Source: Rhizobium sp. Leaf306 | GTDB lineage: Bacteria; Pseudomonadota; Alphaproteobacteria; Rhizobiales; Rhizobiaceae | DNA: 64,000 nucleotides | Direction: 5' to 3' | NCBI RefSeq assembly: GCF_001423425.1 | Contig: NZ_LMNX01000007.1 | Coordinates: forward strand, 1-64,000 | Part shown: positions 8,119 through 16,431 of the stretch, in pieces | Position numbering within the stretch: position 1 is the first letter of the stretch | Layout: every line of letters starts with the position of its first letter | The notes under the pieces: model-generated | What the model was told of the DNA's origin: nothing | Database searches by the model: none | The model's input: the letters and a program-made list of their open reading frames with translations, nothing else | Translations under genes and position numbers: made by a program

Positions 8119-8916
8119 ATGTTTTACAACATCGTTCTCGCGGCCGGACTTACGCTCGCATTGTCGCTTCCGGCATCCGCCGAAGATCAGGCGACTGATC
8201 TACTTGCTGACCGTGAATGGAGCATCATCGTCAGTCCCTATGTCTGGGCTGCGTCCCTGGATGGCGATGCGTCGCTGGCAGGTTTGGATAGCAATGTCGA
8301 TATTCCGTTTTCGGATATTTTCAAACACCTCGATCTTGCGGCCATGGGCAATGTCGAAGTGACGAACGGACTTTTCGGCTTCTACTTTGATGGACAGTAC
8401 GTTCAGACGAGCCAGGACGAGGATCTCGCCGACTTCGAGGTCGGCTTGAAGATCAAGACGACTATTCTGGCAGCCGGCGCTTACTACCGCGTCTACGACC
8501 TCGCACTTGGGGGCGACACGGTGTTTGGTGAACCGCGGCATTTCACCGTCGAGCCTACGGTCGGCATCCGTTGGACAAAACTCGAAGCGCATGCTGATGC
8601 AGGCTTCACCTCGGCAAACAAGTCTGCGGACTGGCTTGACCCGTTCGTGGGCATGCGTCTGAGCACAGACCTTTCCGACCGGTGGAACCTGGCCGGCGAA
8701 GCCGACATTGGCGGGTTCGATATTGGTTCGAAGCTCGCAGTAAATGCCCAGGCCTATCTCGGATACCGGACCTACATGTTTAATCATCCAACGATTTTGC
8801 GCGTTGGGTATCGTGTGCTTTCGCAAGACTACGAAACGGACGATTTCACCGGAAACAAATTTCGCTGGGACGTTACCCAGCATGGCCCGGTATTGGGCTT
8901 TTCCATGCGTTTCTGA
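8119..8916 (+). CDS. Outer-membrane beta-barrel protein, hypothetical
   Basis: A 265-residue protein with a signal peptide cleaved after ASA (about residue 21) and alternating hydrophobic/polar strands ending in phenylalanine (GPVLGFSMRF), the usual C-terminal signature of outer-membrane barrels. It begins after signal cleavage with EWSIIVSPYVWAASLDGDASL, a pattern shared by rhizobial proteins of unknown function that open with a W-x-x-x-x-x-PY-x-W block. GGGAGA lies before the ATG. It diverges from the amidohydrolase at 7963. Confidence 0.75.
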   Translation: MFYNIVLAAGLTLALSLPASAEDQATDLLADREWSIIVSPYVWAASLDGDASLAGLDSNVDIPFSDIFKHLDLAAMGNVEVTNGLFGFYFDGQYVQTSQDEDLADFEVGLKIKTTILAAGAYYRVYDLALGGDTVFGEPRHFTVEPTVGIRWTKLEAHADAGFTSANKSADWLDPFVGMRLSTDLSDRWNLAGEADIGGFDIGSKLAVNAQAYLGYRTYMFNHPTILRVGYRVLSQDYETDDFTGNKFRWDVTQHGPVLGFSMRF

Positions 8917-9304
8917 CGGTGTCTCGATCCCAGTGATCTGCATCCGAGATCAAGTCAGCGAGGACGTCTGGATGTCCAACAGACAGCGTGCGATCCCGAA
9001 ATGGACGTGGATAGCGCCAGCGCGGGCATCCGCTTCTGGCGCTGACGGTCCAGCGATGTTCTCGTGGAGCGCTGTTCCGACTTCAACCTCGGCCGTGGTC
9101 CTCGGGAGTTAGGCTTCGCTGGTGGCTGCTTTCTGCGAGAGAAGTCCCTATAGCTGATAGTCTTCTCACGGCCCATTCCGTCCGTTCCGGAGCTCAGTCG
9201 TTGCCCAACTAAAGAACAACAATTCCTCAAAGTTAGTGAACCTCGGGGTAGCCGGTCCGATTCCGTTCAAGGTGGTCGATTTTACAAGTCACGGTGCACT
9301 CGGG
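8917..9304. other. Non-coding or decayed stretch ahead of the right repeat
   Basis: I see no credible gene, RNA or repeat in these 390 bases on either strand. It is the last part of the accessory segment before the duplicated tRNA end. Confidence 0.5.
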
Positions 9305-9365
9305 CCCCGCAACCAAATCATCTCAAAACACCCGTAGCGATAAGCTGCGGGTGTTTTGCGTTCGT
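9305..9365 (+). repeat. Right copy of the tRNA-fMet 3'-end repeat with terminator (attR-like)
   Basis: CCCCGCAACCAAATCAT at 9305-9321 equals 54-70. It is followed by a hairpin (9327-9355) with the same AACACCCGTAGC / GCTGCGGGTGTT arms and by TTGCGTTCGTGG, which differs from the left copy by one base. Only the last 11 bases of the tRNA are present, so no second tRNA is made. The differences between copies (a seven-base gap and a one-base loop insertion) suggest either old divergence or recombination between different rrn tails. Confidence 0.75.
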
Positions 9366-9702
9366 GGCCGACCCAAACCGCATCGACAGCCGATACGTCG
9401 CGTCTGCCAGAGACGGAAGGCGACGGGTGGGCTCCGATTTGCTGGCCTTCCCCTCAGTCAATCCTGACAACTCTTCGAGCGACGCTTGTGTTGGTTGCCC
9501 TCTGCCACGGCCGCAGACGTCGCTGGACGGGTGCAGGTTTCAGCGTTCAAATGATATTCCAAGGCCGCGTTACCTTCTTCAGGTTTGACCTGAGACCCAA
9601 CGCCCTCCATTTCTGAAGAGTCTTGAGTTCTTAATCTGGCGTCATGCGGCCTGTTTTCCCCATAGCCATTATCATCGAGAACTGTTGTGGATCTCGGCTT
9701 CT
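9366..9702. other. Intergenic, nothing recognised
   Basis: No frame on either strand shows protein-like composition or a recognisable domain. If the island interpretation is right, this is the original sequence behind the tRNA. Confidence 0.4.
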
Positions 9703-9861
9703 TCAACGATCCAGCTTCAGCTTTCCATCGCGCAGATGACGGCAGTCGGCGAGCAGCGTCTACACCGCTGCGATGGCATCACCTCCATAGTCCTGCAGGA
9801 TCTCGGCCAACTCAAGAGCGGCGTCATGAGGCGTCTCGCCGGAGATGGGATATGCGGACAC
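9703..9861 (-). pseudogene. Small hypothetical gene, interrupted
   Basis: From a GTG at 9861 the minus strand reads SAYPISGETPHDAALELAE, ILQDYGGDAIAAV, a TAG at 9760-9762, then TLLADCRHLRDGKLKLDR and TGA. Codon choice and the continuation after the stop look like a real short protein broken by a point mutation. I do not recognise the family. Alternatively the 33-residue first part is itself expressed. Confidence 0.35.
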
Positions 9862-9892
9862 AGGCTACCCTTCGCGCCGTAGTCTTGTCCCG

Positions 9893-10678
9893 CTAGGAGG
9901 CGGCTGAACCAGCGAGGATCACATCGACGCCAGCCGCAGCCAATGCCGTAGCCATTTCCAGGGTGGGAGGGCTGTCAGTGACCAGCCGCGTCACCTCTGT
10001 CAGGCCCGCCACCTCGAAGACGGCCGGACGCCCCAGTTTGTCATGATCGGCCAGAACGGTTACGCTCTGCGCCTGTGCAATCATGGCACGTGCCATCTCG
10101 GTTTCCCGCAGGTCGTAGTCCATAATGGCGGTGGTGGTGATTGCCCCGACGGTCAGAACGACCTGCTCGGCTTTGAAAAAAGCGGTCTGCGCGATTGCCA
10201 TCGCCCCCAAAGTCTCACGGCCTTCTGCAGCCACTTCGCCGCCGAGTAAATAGACTCGGTGGCGCATCTCCGCCTTTGCCAGAATCCGGGCGATCTGCGG
10301 AGAATTGGTAATCACCGTCATGTTGCGCCGCCTTGCCAGAGCCTCCGCAAAGGCGATCGTGGTCGAACCAGTGTCGATAAACAGCACTGAGCCCTCGGCG
10401 AACAGGGATGCGGCCTGTCGGGCGATGGCGGCTTTTTCCGCCTTCCGTTCATTCATGCGCGCGTCGAACTCGCTCTCGTATAGGGAAGCCTCCTTGAGTT
10501 TCAGGGCGCGCGCGCCGCCATGAAATTTTCGGATGTGACCGCCGATGTCGAGATCGGAGAGATCCCGCCTGACTGTCTCGCGCGAGGCGCCAAAGCGTTC
10601 GGCCAGGTCCTCGACGGTGACTTCGCCGATTTCTTCGAGAACCCGAAGAATGGCCTCGCGTCTTGCTGCCGGTCTCAT
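9893..10678 (-). CDS. DeoR-family transcriptional repressor (GlpR-like)
   Basis: A 261-residue regulator. The N-terminal winged helix (residues 5-60: RREAILRVLEEIGEVTVEDLAERFGASRETVRRDLSDL) is the DeoR signature, and residues 75-230 form the sugar-phosphate-sensing domain with VLFIDTGSTTIAFAEAL and VLADHDKLG. It begins three bases behind the FAD/Fe-S dehydrogenase on the same strand, so they form one transcript. DeoR proteins next to an FGGY kinase typically respond to the phosphorylated product of that kinase, so this one probably represses the divergent kinase/dehydrogenase operon at 13796-17843 (inference). Confidence 0.88.
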   Translation of the reverse strand: MRPAARREAILRVLEEIGEVTVEDLAERFGASRETVRRDLSDLDIGGHIRKFHGGARALKLKEASLYESEFDARMNERKAEKAAIARQAASLFAEGSVLFIDTGSTTIAFAEALARRRNMTVITNSPQIARILAKAEMRHRVYLLGGEVAAEGRETLGAMAIAQTAFFKAEQVVLTVGAITTTAIMDYDLRETEMARAMIAQAQSVTVLADHDKLGRPAVFEVAGLTEVTRLVTDSPPTLEMATALAAAGVDVILAGSAAS

Positions 10679-10681
10679 CGT

Positions 10682-13543
10682 CTATACCTTCATGGTCGCA
10701 GGCGCTTGCAGCAACTGCCGTAGCAAGGAGACTGGGTGTTGCAGCTCGATGCCGGTGACATGCCTGGTCTGACATCGGCAGGAAAAGCCAGTGGCCAGGA
10801 TGGCATCTACGCCGAGCGCAGTCGCCGCCTTCCAGCTATGGTGAAAAATCTTGTCCGACTTGGCACGATTGACAGTTTCATGCCCCCACATTCCCGCCAT
10901 GCCGCAGCACCCGGTGGGAGGCATGTGAAGCGAGATGCCGAAACGATCGAAAATAGTTCGCCACTCGGCGGTGACGCCGGTACCGAGAACCCGTTCGCTG
11001 CAATGGGGCAGAAGCCGCACTGCCATTTGCGACGTCCGGGCCGGTAACGCGGCGATCAGCGGCGCAAGCAGCTGCTGCGGCAGCGCGACGGCCGGCGTGT
11101 CATCGGGATAGTCGGTGCGATAGGAGAGTGTCACCGGCGGCTCGAGCCCCATCAGCGGCACGCCGCTTGCGGCGATAGCCTTGAGGCTGTCCTTCTGCCT
11201 TTCCGCTTGGCGCGAAAATCCGGCCAGCCGGCCGAGGACCTTCCGGGCCTTGCCCGATGGCCGATAAGGGGCCAGCCACAGTCTTTTCTGCAGATGGGTC
11301 ATGACCAAGTCGAGATCCGCGACGACCTTCGGCTCGAAAAATTGCGTAAAAGCGTCAGGCACCAAAACCACGTCGATCTTCGGGTCGAGCCCAGCGATAT
11401 CGGCTTGTTTCAGCCAGCGAAGCCCTCGAACCTGTTTCGGCATGCTTGGCAGCGCCGTCAGGCCGATGGCGGACATCAATGCCGCGCCGGGGCCCTCGGT
11501 CATCAGATTGAAACCCCAGCGGAATTTTGCGGCAAGCGGAAGCAGGCCTTCCAGATGGGCGAGCGCGGTGTCACCCAGGGACCGGCGATGGCGCCGATAA
11601 AAACTGTTGAGAAACAGCGATCGGATGGAGGGTACGTTGACACGCACCGGACATTGGCTGGTACAGGCCCCGCAGCTGAGACAGCCGTCGATCGCCTGCT
11701 TGACCTCGATTTCGAACTGCGGATCGGCGCGACCCTCCGGGCCGCCTTGCCGCAACCATTCGCGCACCAGCCCGACCCGTCCCTTCGGCGAGTGTCGTCG
11801 GTCGCCGGTGACCTTGTAGGAGGGGCACATGACGTCATCGAGGGTGCGGTTGAAACAGGCACCATTGCCGTTGCAGCCGAAAGCGGAGGAATATTCGATG
11901 CGCAGATCGGCCGGCACGGTGCGGTCGTTCTGGCCGCGCAGTGCGACCTCGTCGATCCTCCACAAAGGCCCGTTGTCTGGCGTCGCGATCTTGCCGGGGT
12001 TCATCTGGTTGCGCGGATCGAAGGCCGCCTTGATCCGCTGCAGCGACGGGTAGAGCGGGCCAAAAACCTCAGGCACGAATTCGGAGCGGACGCCTTTGCC
12101 ATGCTCGCCCCAGAGAAGGCCGCCATGGCTGCGCGCCAGCGCCTCGACGGCCTCGGTCACGCGCCGGATCAGTGGTTCCTGGGCGGGATCGGTGAGGTCG
12201 ATCGCCGGGCGCACATGCAGGACGCCAGCATCGACATGGCCGAACATGCCGTAGGCAAGTCCCTCGCGATCGAGGATTGCCCGGAAACCGGCAATGAAGG
12301 GCTCGAGGTTTTCGGGCGGAACGGCGCAGTCTTCGACGAAGGGGATCGGTCGCTTGTCGCCGATAGCGCGTCCGAGCAGGCCAACGGCGGCCTTGCGCAG
12401 TCCCCAGACGAGCTCGACCTCGCGGCCGTTGGCAACCGTCATTGCCAGCCGCGCGGGCAGGCCTGCAAGCTGTGTCACAAGCCCTGCAATCCGCTCGGCA
12501 AGCGTTGCCGGATCGTCGTCGGTGAATTCGACGATGTTGACCCCTTGCGCACCGGCCTGCGGAAAAAGATGTGCGACGGCAGAAAAGGTCGGCTCCTCGC
12601 GCGCCAGACCGAGTACGCGGCTGTCGATGGTTTCGACCGACGTGGCGCCGAGCACGGCCATTTCGCGCGCATCCCGAAGAGCCGACTGGAAATCGGGGTA
12701 GAAGATCAGGATCAGCGAGGCTGCCGTCGGAATGGGCAGAACATTCAGCCTCGCCTCGGCAATCAGTGCCAGCGTGCCTTCCGAACCGCAGAGGACCGCC
12801 GCCGGATCGATCGTGTCGCCCTCACGGATATGGGCAAGGTCGTATCCCGTCAGCGACCGGTTGAGTTTCGGAAACCGCGCCTCGATCAGCTCCGCCTGGC
12901 TGGCCGAGATGTCGTCGAGACAAGCGAGAATCTCGCCGGCACGGCCGCTGATCGTCGGGTCGAGAGGCGCCCGTCTGGTTTCCAGGATCTCGCCGCCAAC
13001 CAGCACAGCACGCAGGTTGATGACATGGTTGGAGGTCTTGCCGTAGACGCAGGACCCCTGTCCGCAGGCATCGGTGGAGATCATGCCGCCAAGTGTCGCG
13101 CGTGACGAGGTCGACAGTTCCGGGGCAAAGAACAGGCCGAGCGGTTTCAGCGCTGCGTTCAGCTGGTCCTTGATGACCCCGGGCTCAACCCGTACCCAGC
13201 CCTGTTCAGCGTTGATCTCGAGGATCCCGGTCATGTGGCGCGAACAATCGACCACCAACCCATTGCCAAGCGACTGGCCGTTGGTGCCCGTGCCGCCTCC
13301 GCGTGGGCGCAAAACGATGCCGTGGAAACGCGGCTCGTCGAGCAGACGTGCGATCAGCACGAGATCGTTCTCGTCCATCGGCCAGGCCACGGCATCCGGC
13401 AGAAGCTGGTAGATCGAATTGTCCGTCGCCAAAACCACACGATCCGATGCAGCGACGGTCGCGTCGCCACGGAAACCCTTCGATTTCAGGGTGTCTACGA
13501 AGGCGTTGTAATCCGCGGATTGCAGGAGGGCGGGAGACGTCAC
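10682..13543 (-). CDS. FAD-linked oxidase with Fe-S and CCG domains (YdiJ / D-2-hydroxyacid dehydrogenase-like)
   Basis: A 953-residue fusion. The FAD-binding PCMH domain (about residues 45-270) holds RPRGGGTGTNGQSLGNGLVVD and the GSEGTLALI motif. The FAD-oxidase C-terminal domain follows (VEDCAVPPENLEPF, FGHVDAGVLHVRP). Next come a cysteine segment FGCNGNGACFN near 555, a 4Fe-4S motif CLSCGACTSQCP near 620, and a C-terminal heterodisulfide-reductase-like domain with GCCGMAG near 875. Domain order and length match YdiJ-type D-2-hydroxyglutarate/D-lactate dehydrogenases. Electrons probably pass to the quinone pool. It is transcribed with the DeoR gene and diverges from the oxidoreductase operon at 13796. 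Confidence 0.87.
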   Translation of the reverse strand: MTSPALLQSADYNAFVDTLKSKGFRGDATVAASDRVVLATDNSIYQLLPDAVAWPMDENDLVLIARLLDEPRFHGIVLRPRGGGTGTNGQSLGNGLVVDCSRHMTGILEINAEQGWVRVEPGVIKDQLNAALKPLGLFFAPELSTSSRATLGGMISTDACGQGSCVYGKTSNHVINLRAVLVGGEILETRRAPLDPTISGRAGEILACLDDISASQAELIEARFPKLNRSLTGYDLAHIREGDTIDPAAVLCGSEGTLALIAEARLNVLPIPTAASLILIFYPDFQSALRDAREMAVLGATSVETIDSRVLGLAREEPTFSAVAHLFPQAGAQGVNIVEFTDDDPATLAERIAGLVTQLAGLPARLAMTVANGREVELVWGLRKAAVGLLGRAIGDKRPIPFVEDCAVPPENLEPFIAGFRAILDREGLAYGMFGHVDAGVLHVRPAIDLTDPAQEPLIRRVTEAVEALARSHGGLLWGEHGKGVRSEFVPEVFGPLYPSLQRIKAAFDPRNQMNPGKIATPDNGPLWRIDEVALRGQNDRTVPADLRIEYSSAFGCNGNGACFNRTLDDVMCPSYKVTGDRRHSPKGRVGLVREWLRQGGPEGRADPQFEIEVKQAIDGCLSCGACTSQCPVRVNVPSIRSLFLNSFYRRHRRSLGDTALAHLEGLLPLAAKFRWGFNLMTEGPGAALMSAIGLTALPSMPKQVRGLRWLKQADIAGLDPKIDVVLVPDAFTQFFEPKVVADLDLVMTHLQKRLWLAPYRPSGKARKVLGRLAGFSRQAERQKDSLKAIAASGVPLMGLEPPVTLSYRTDYPDDTPAVALPQQLLAPLIAALPARTSQMAVRLLPHCSERVLGTGVTAEWRTIFDRFGISLHMPPTGCCGMAGMWGHETVNRAKSDKIFHHSWKAATALGVDAILATGFSCRCQTRHVTGIELQHPVSLLRQLLQAPATMKV

Positions 13544-13795
13544 TTACGTTACCTCGGCACAAGAAATGCGATCACAGCGCCGCATGCGATCTTTCATGAG
13601 CATCTGCAAGTTGGTGCATTGGACCACCGTTCTCCGTCACTAGCACGATTAATCGACACACAAAACAACACATTCAGTCAATAAAATGACCGAACGTACA
13701 ATTTATTCTCGTCAAACAGCGATGACAACGGTAAGCATGGGCGACGTTCTCGGGTGACCGCCACCCGACGGTGTGCGCTGACAAGGAGACCGCTT
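13544..13795. promoter_or_regulatory. Divergent promoter region between the two halves of the glycerol-phosphate-like locus
   Basis: These 250 bases separate the dehydrogenase on the left from the kinase operon on the right and are A/T-rich around 13655-13720. They must hold both promoters and probably the DeoR operator. I could not define a convincing repeated half-site by eye. Confidence 0.45.
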
Positions 13796-15190
13796 TTGGT
13801 TGCTTTCGGCAATCCTGTGGACACAGCCATCATCGGTGCCGGTGTCGTCGGCTGTGCCATGGCGCGCCGTTTTTGCCTGGAAGGTGCCAGTGTCGTCGTT
13901 CTCGAGCGGGCGCCCGATATCCTATCTGGCGCATCGAAAGCCAACAGCGCCATCCTGCACACCGGTTTCGATGCGCCGCCCGGCAGCGTCGAGCTGCAAT
14001 GCATGCAGGCGGGTTACGCTGAATACATGCAGATCCGCGAGGATTTCAACCTTCCGATCCTCGACACCGGTGCGATGGTTGCTGCCTGGAGTGACAGCGA
14101 GGAGGCCCGGCTTCCCGAACTGCTGGAGCAGGCGCTCCTCAACGGAGTTGCCGACGCCCGGCTTCTCAGCCGCGCCGAGGTAGTCGCCCGCGAACCGGCT
14201 TTGGGGGCACATGTGCGGGCGGCACTTCTCGTCCCGCGCGAGGTCATCATCGATCCATGGTCGGCGCCACTCGCCTATGCGATGCAGGCCAAGGCATTGG
14301 GCGCGGGGTTTCACTTCAATGCCGGGCTGTTGTCGGCCCGTTTCGATGGCGATCTGTGGCATCTTCAAACGCCCATTGGCACGCTGACTGCCCGCAGCGT
14401 CATCAACGCTGCAGGTATTCACGGCGATAGCGTCGAACGCATGCTAATCGGCGGCTCGCAGTTTGAGATTCGTCCGCGAAAAGGTCAGTTCGTCGTCTTC
14501 GACAAGGCTGCCGCCAAACATCTCCGAACGATCCTGCTGCCGGTGCCGACGGCCCGCACCAAGGGTGTGGTGCTCATACGAACGATCTTCGGCAACCTGC
14601 TGGTCGGACCGACGGCGGAGGAACAGGAAGAGCGCGATCGCCCCGATGTCACCCGTCCGGAACTCGATATGCTGATCGCCAAGGCCGTCGAACTGGTACC
14701 GGCATTGGCGCAGGCCCAGGTGACGGCCGTTTATGCCGGCTTGCGACCGGCCTCCGAGGAGAAACACTATCGTCTGCACAGCCTTCCGGAAAAGGGCTAT
14801 TTCTGCGCCGGCGGCATACGCTCCACCGGGCTGACTGCGGCGCTCGGGATTGCCCGCCATGTCCATGGATTATGGGCGCAGGACCGAACTGCCGGCGGCA
14901 AACCGATCACGGCGCCGCCGATCTTCCCGTTGCCTAATCTGGCCGAGCACCTGCCGCGTGACTGGCAGGTGCCCGGGCATGGCGGCATCGTCTGTCATTG
15001 CGAAATGGTGACCGGGCGGGAGATCGAGGCCGCGCTGAGCAGCCCCCTGCCGCCCGGCGATTTTGGCGGGCTGCGGCGACGCACGCGCTGTGCCATGGGG
15101 CGTTGTCAGGGGTTCAACTGTCTAGCCCGTCTGAACAGCCTCACCGAAGGCCGGCTGTCGGTGCCGATCGCACCGGAGGCCGACCGATGA
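13796..15190 (+). CDS. FAD-dependent glycerol-3-phosphate dehydrogenase-like oxidoreductase with BFD-type 2Fe-2S domain
   Basis: A 464-residue DAO-family flavoprotein. The N-terminal dinucleotide fold is DTAIIGAGVVGCAMARRF with FAD-binding VLERAPDI, and the GlpA/GlpO-type block SKANSAILHTGFDAPPG follows. The C-terminal BFD-like domain has VCHC (near 399) and RCAMGRC (near 433), the four cysteines of a 2Fe-2S cluster. The TTG at 13796 is preferred because AAGGAG lies seven bases upstream; there is no ATG nearby. Its stop overlaps the next start by four bases (ATGA). It probably oxidises the product of the kinase two genes down, like GlpA or GlpO. Confidence 0.82.
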   Translation: MVAFGNPVDTAIIGAGVVGCAMARRFCLEGASVVVLERAPDILSGASKANSAILHTGFDAPPGSVELQCMQAGYAEYMQIREDFNLPILDTGAMVAAWSDSEEARLPELLEQALLNGVADARLLSRAEVVAREPALGAHVRAALLVPREVIIDPWSAPLAYAMQAKALGAGFHFNAGLLSARFDGDLWHLQTPIGTLTARSVINAAGIHGDSVERMLIGGSQFEIRPRKGQFVVFDKAAAKHLRTILLPVPTARTKGVVLIRTIFGNLLVGPTAEEQEERDRPDVTRPELDMLIAKAVELVPALAQAQVTAVYAGLRPASEEKHYRLHSLPEKGYFCAGGIRSTGLTAALGIARHVHGLWAQDRTAGGKPITAPPIFPLPNLAEHLPRDWQVPGHGGIVCHCEMVTGREIEAALSSPLPPGDFGGLRRRTRCAMGRCQGFNCLARLNSLTEGRLSVPIAPEADR

Positions 15191-16431
15191 GCGCGGCTTC
15201 TTACGACGTTGCGATCGTCGGCGGTGGTCCGGCCGGGCTTTCCGCTGCCATCGAGTTGAGAGCCCGTGGCGTGGCGAAGGTCGCGCTCTTCGAGCGTGGA
15301 GACGAGGCCGGCGGCATCCCCCGACACTGCGGCCATCCACTTTTCGGCATGCGCGAGTTCGGACGCATCCTGACAGGACCTGCCTATGCGCGCCGCCTCG
15401 TGGCCGCAGCACTGGCTGCTGGAGTCACCGTCCTGCCGAAACATACGGTCGTCCATACCGGCCCCGGCGGCCGGCTGACAGTCGCGAGCCCCAACGGCAT
15501 CGAGACGATCCAGGCAGCCCGCATCCTGATCGCCACCGGTGCCCGCGAGGCCACCCGGGCGCAGTTGCTGGTGCCCGGCCTGCGGCCGCTGGGTGTGATG
15601 AATACGGCAGCGCTTCAGGCCTTCGTCTACCAGGAAGGGCGTGTGCCGTTTCGACGTCCGCTCATCGTCGGCAGCGAACTGGTGTCATTGTCGGCTATCC
15701 TCACCTGTCGAAGCCATGGCATCCGACCCATCGCCATGGTGGAGAATGAACTTGACGTCCAGGCCCGGCGGGCATTCTTTGCCTTGCCCCGTGTGCTTCG
15801 CGTGCCCGTCATGCCAGGCGCGCAGATCCTTGCCATTGAAGGTCGTCCGCGGGTGACCTCTGTGCGGTTGCGGCTGGCCGACGGTACGGAGACGCTATTG
15901 GCGTGCGACGGCGTGATCTTTTCCGGCCGCTTCGTTCCGGAGGCGGCCCTTACGGAAGCGAGCGCCCTCGTGCTCGATCCGGCAACCGGTGGCCCGGAAA
16001 TCGACCAGCACGGTCGAGGCTCCGATCCCGGCATATTTTTCGCCGGCAACATGGTTCACCCAATCGAGACGGCAGGCCATTGCTGGGCCGAGGGTCGCCG
16101 CGTTGCCGGGATGATTGCCGCCGAACTTGCGGATCGGGCAAAATCTGAACCGAAAGAGGCGCGGGGCCGCCGCGTCATTGCCGGTGCCGGGCTGAAGTAC
16201 GTGGTCCCGCAACGCCTGACGACCGAAGGCACAGGCACCGCACCGGTTTTGAATGTGCGAGCGCTCGGCGCTGCCAATGGGCAATTGATCCTGTCGGATG
16301 GCAGCGGCACCATCCTGCGATCACAAAGCATCAACGCCGCACCGCAGAAACCAATCCGCTTTTCCCTGGCGGGGCTGGACCTTGCTGGCGAGAGCAGCGA
16401 TCTTAGGTTGCGACTGGAGCCGAAGGCATGA
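15187..16431 (+). CDS. NAD(P)/FAD-dependent oxidoreductase, partner subunit
   Basis: A 414-residue pyridine-nucleotide-disulfide-reductase-fold flavoprotein. It has DVAIVGGGPAGLSAAIEL at the N-terminus, the second motif ILIATGAREATR near residue 115, RPLIVGSELVSLSAI near 160, and a late FAD motif GIFFAGNMVHPIETAGHC near 280. The last 80 residues form an extra beta-rich tail. Three-gene sets of a GlpO-like oxidase, this type of reductase and a short DUF1667 protein occur in other bacteria; here DUF1667 is absent and the tail occupies its place (inference). It overlaps both neighbours by four bases, so it is translated with them and is probably a subunit of one complex. Confidence 0.8.
   Translation: MSAASYDVAIVGGGPAGLSAAIELRARGVAKVALFERGDEAGGIPRHCGHPLFGMREFGRILTGPAYARRLVAAALAAGVTVLPKHTVVHTGPGGRLTVASPNGIETIQAARILIATGAREATRAQLLVPGLRPLGVMNTAALQAFVYQEGRVPFRRPLIVGSELVSLSAILTCRSHGIRPIAMVENELDVQARRAFFALPRVLRVPVMPGAQILAIEGRPRVTSVRLRLADGTETLLACDGVIFSGRFVPEAALTEASALVLDPATGGPEIDQHGRGSDPGIFFAGNMVHPIETAGHCWAEGRRVAGMIAAELADRAKSEPKEARGRRVIAGAGLKYVVPQRLTTEGTGTAPVLNVRALGAANGQLILSDGSGTILRSQSINAAPQKPIRFSLAGLDLAGESSDLRLRLEPKA

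Noticed and set aside
65..9304. Active integrative element
   Set aside because: No integrase, excisionase, relaxase or phage gene is visible on either strand, so activity cannot be claimed.
9305..9321. Second tRNA gene
   Set aside because: Only the last 11 tRNA bases are present, without anticodon or D arm; it is a repeat, not a gene.
11207..13105. Long open frame (632 codons) on the + strand
   Set aside because: It lies antisense to the FAD/Fe-S dehydrogenase, has composition typical of a high-GC shadow frame, and shows no domain.
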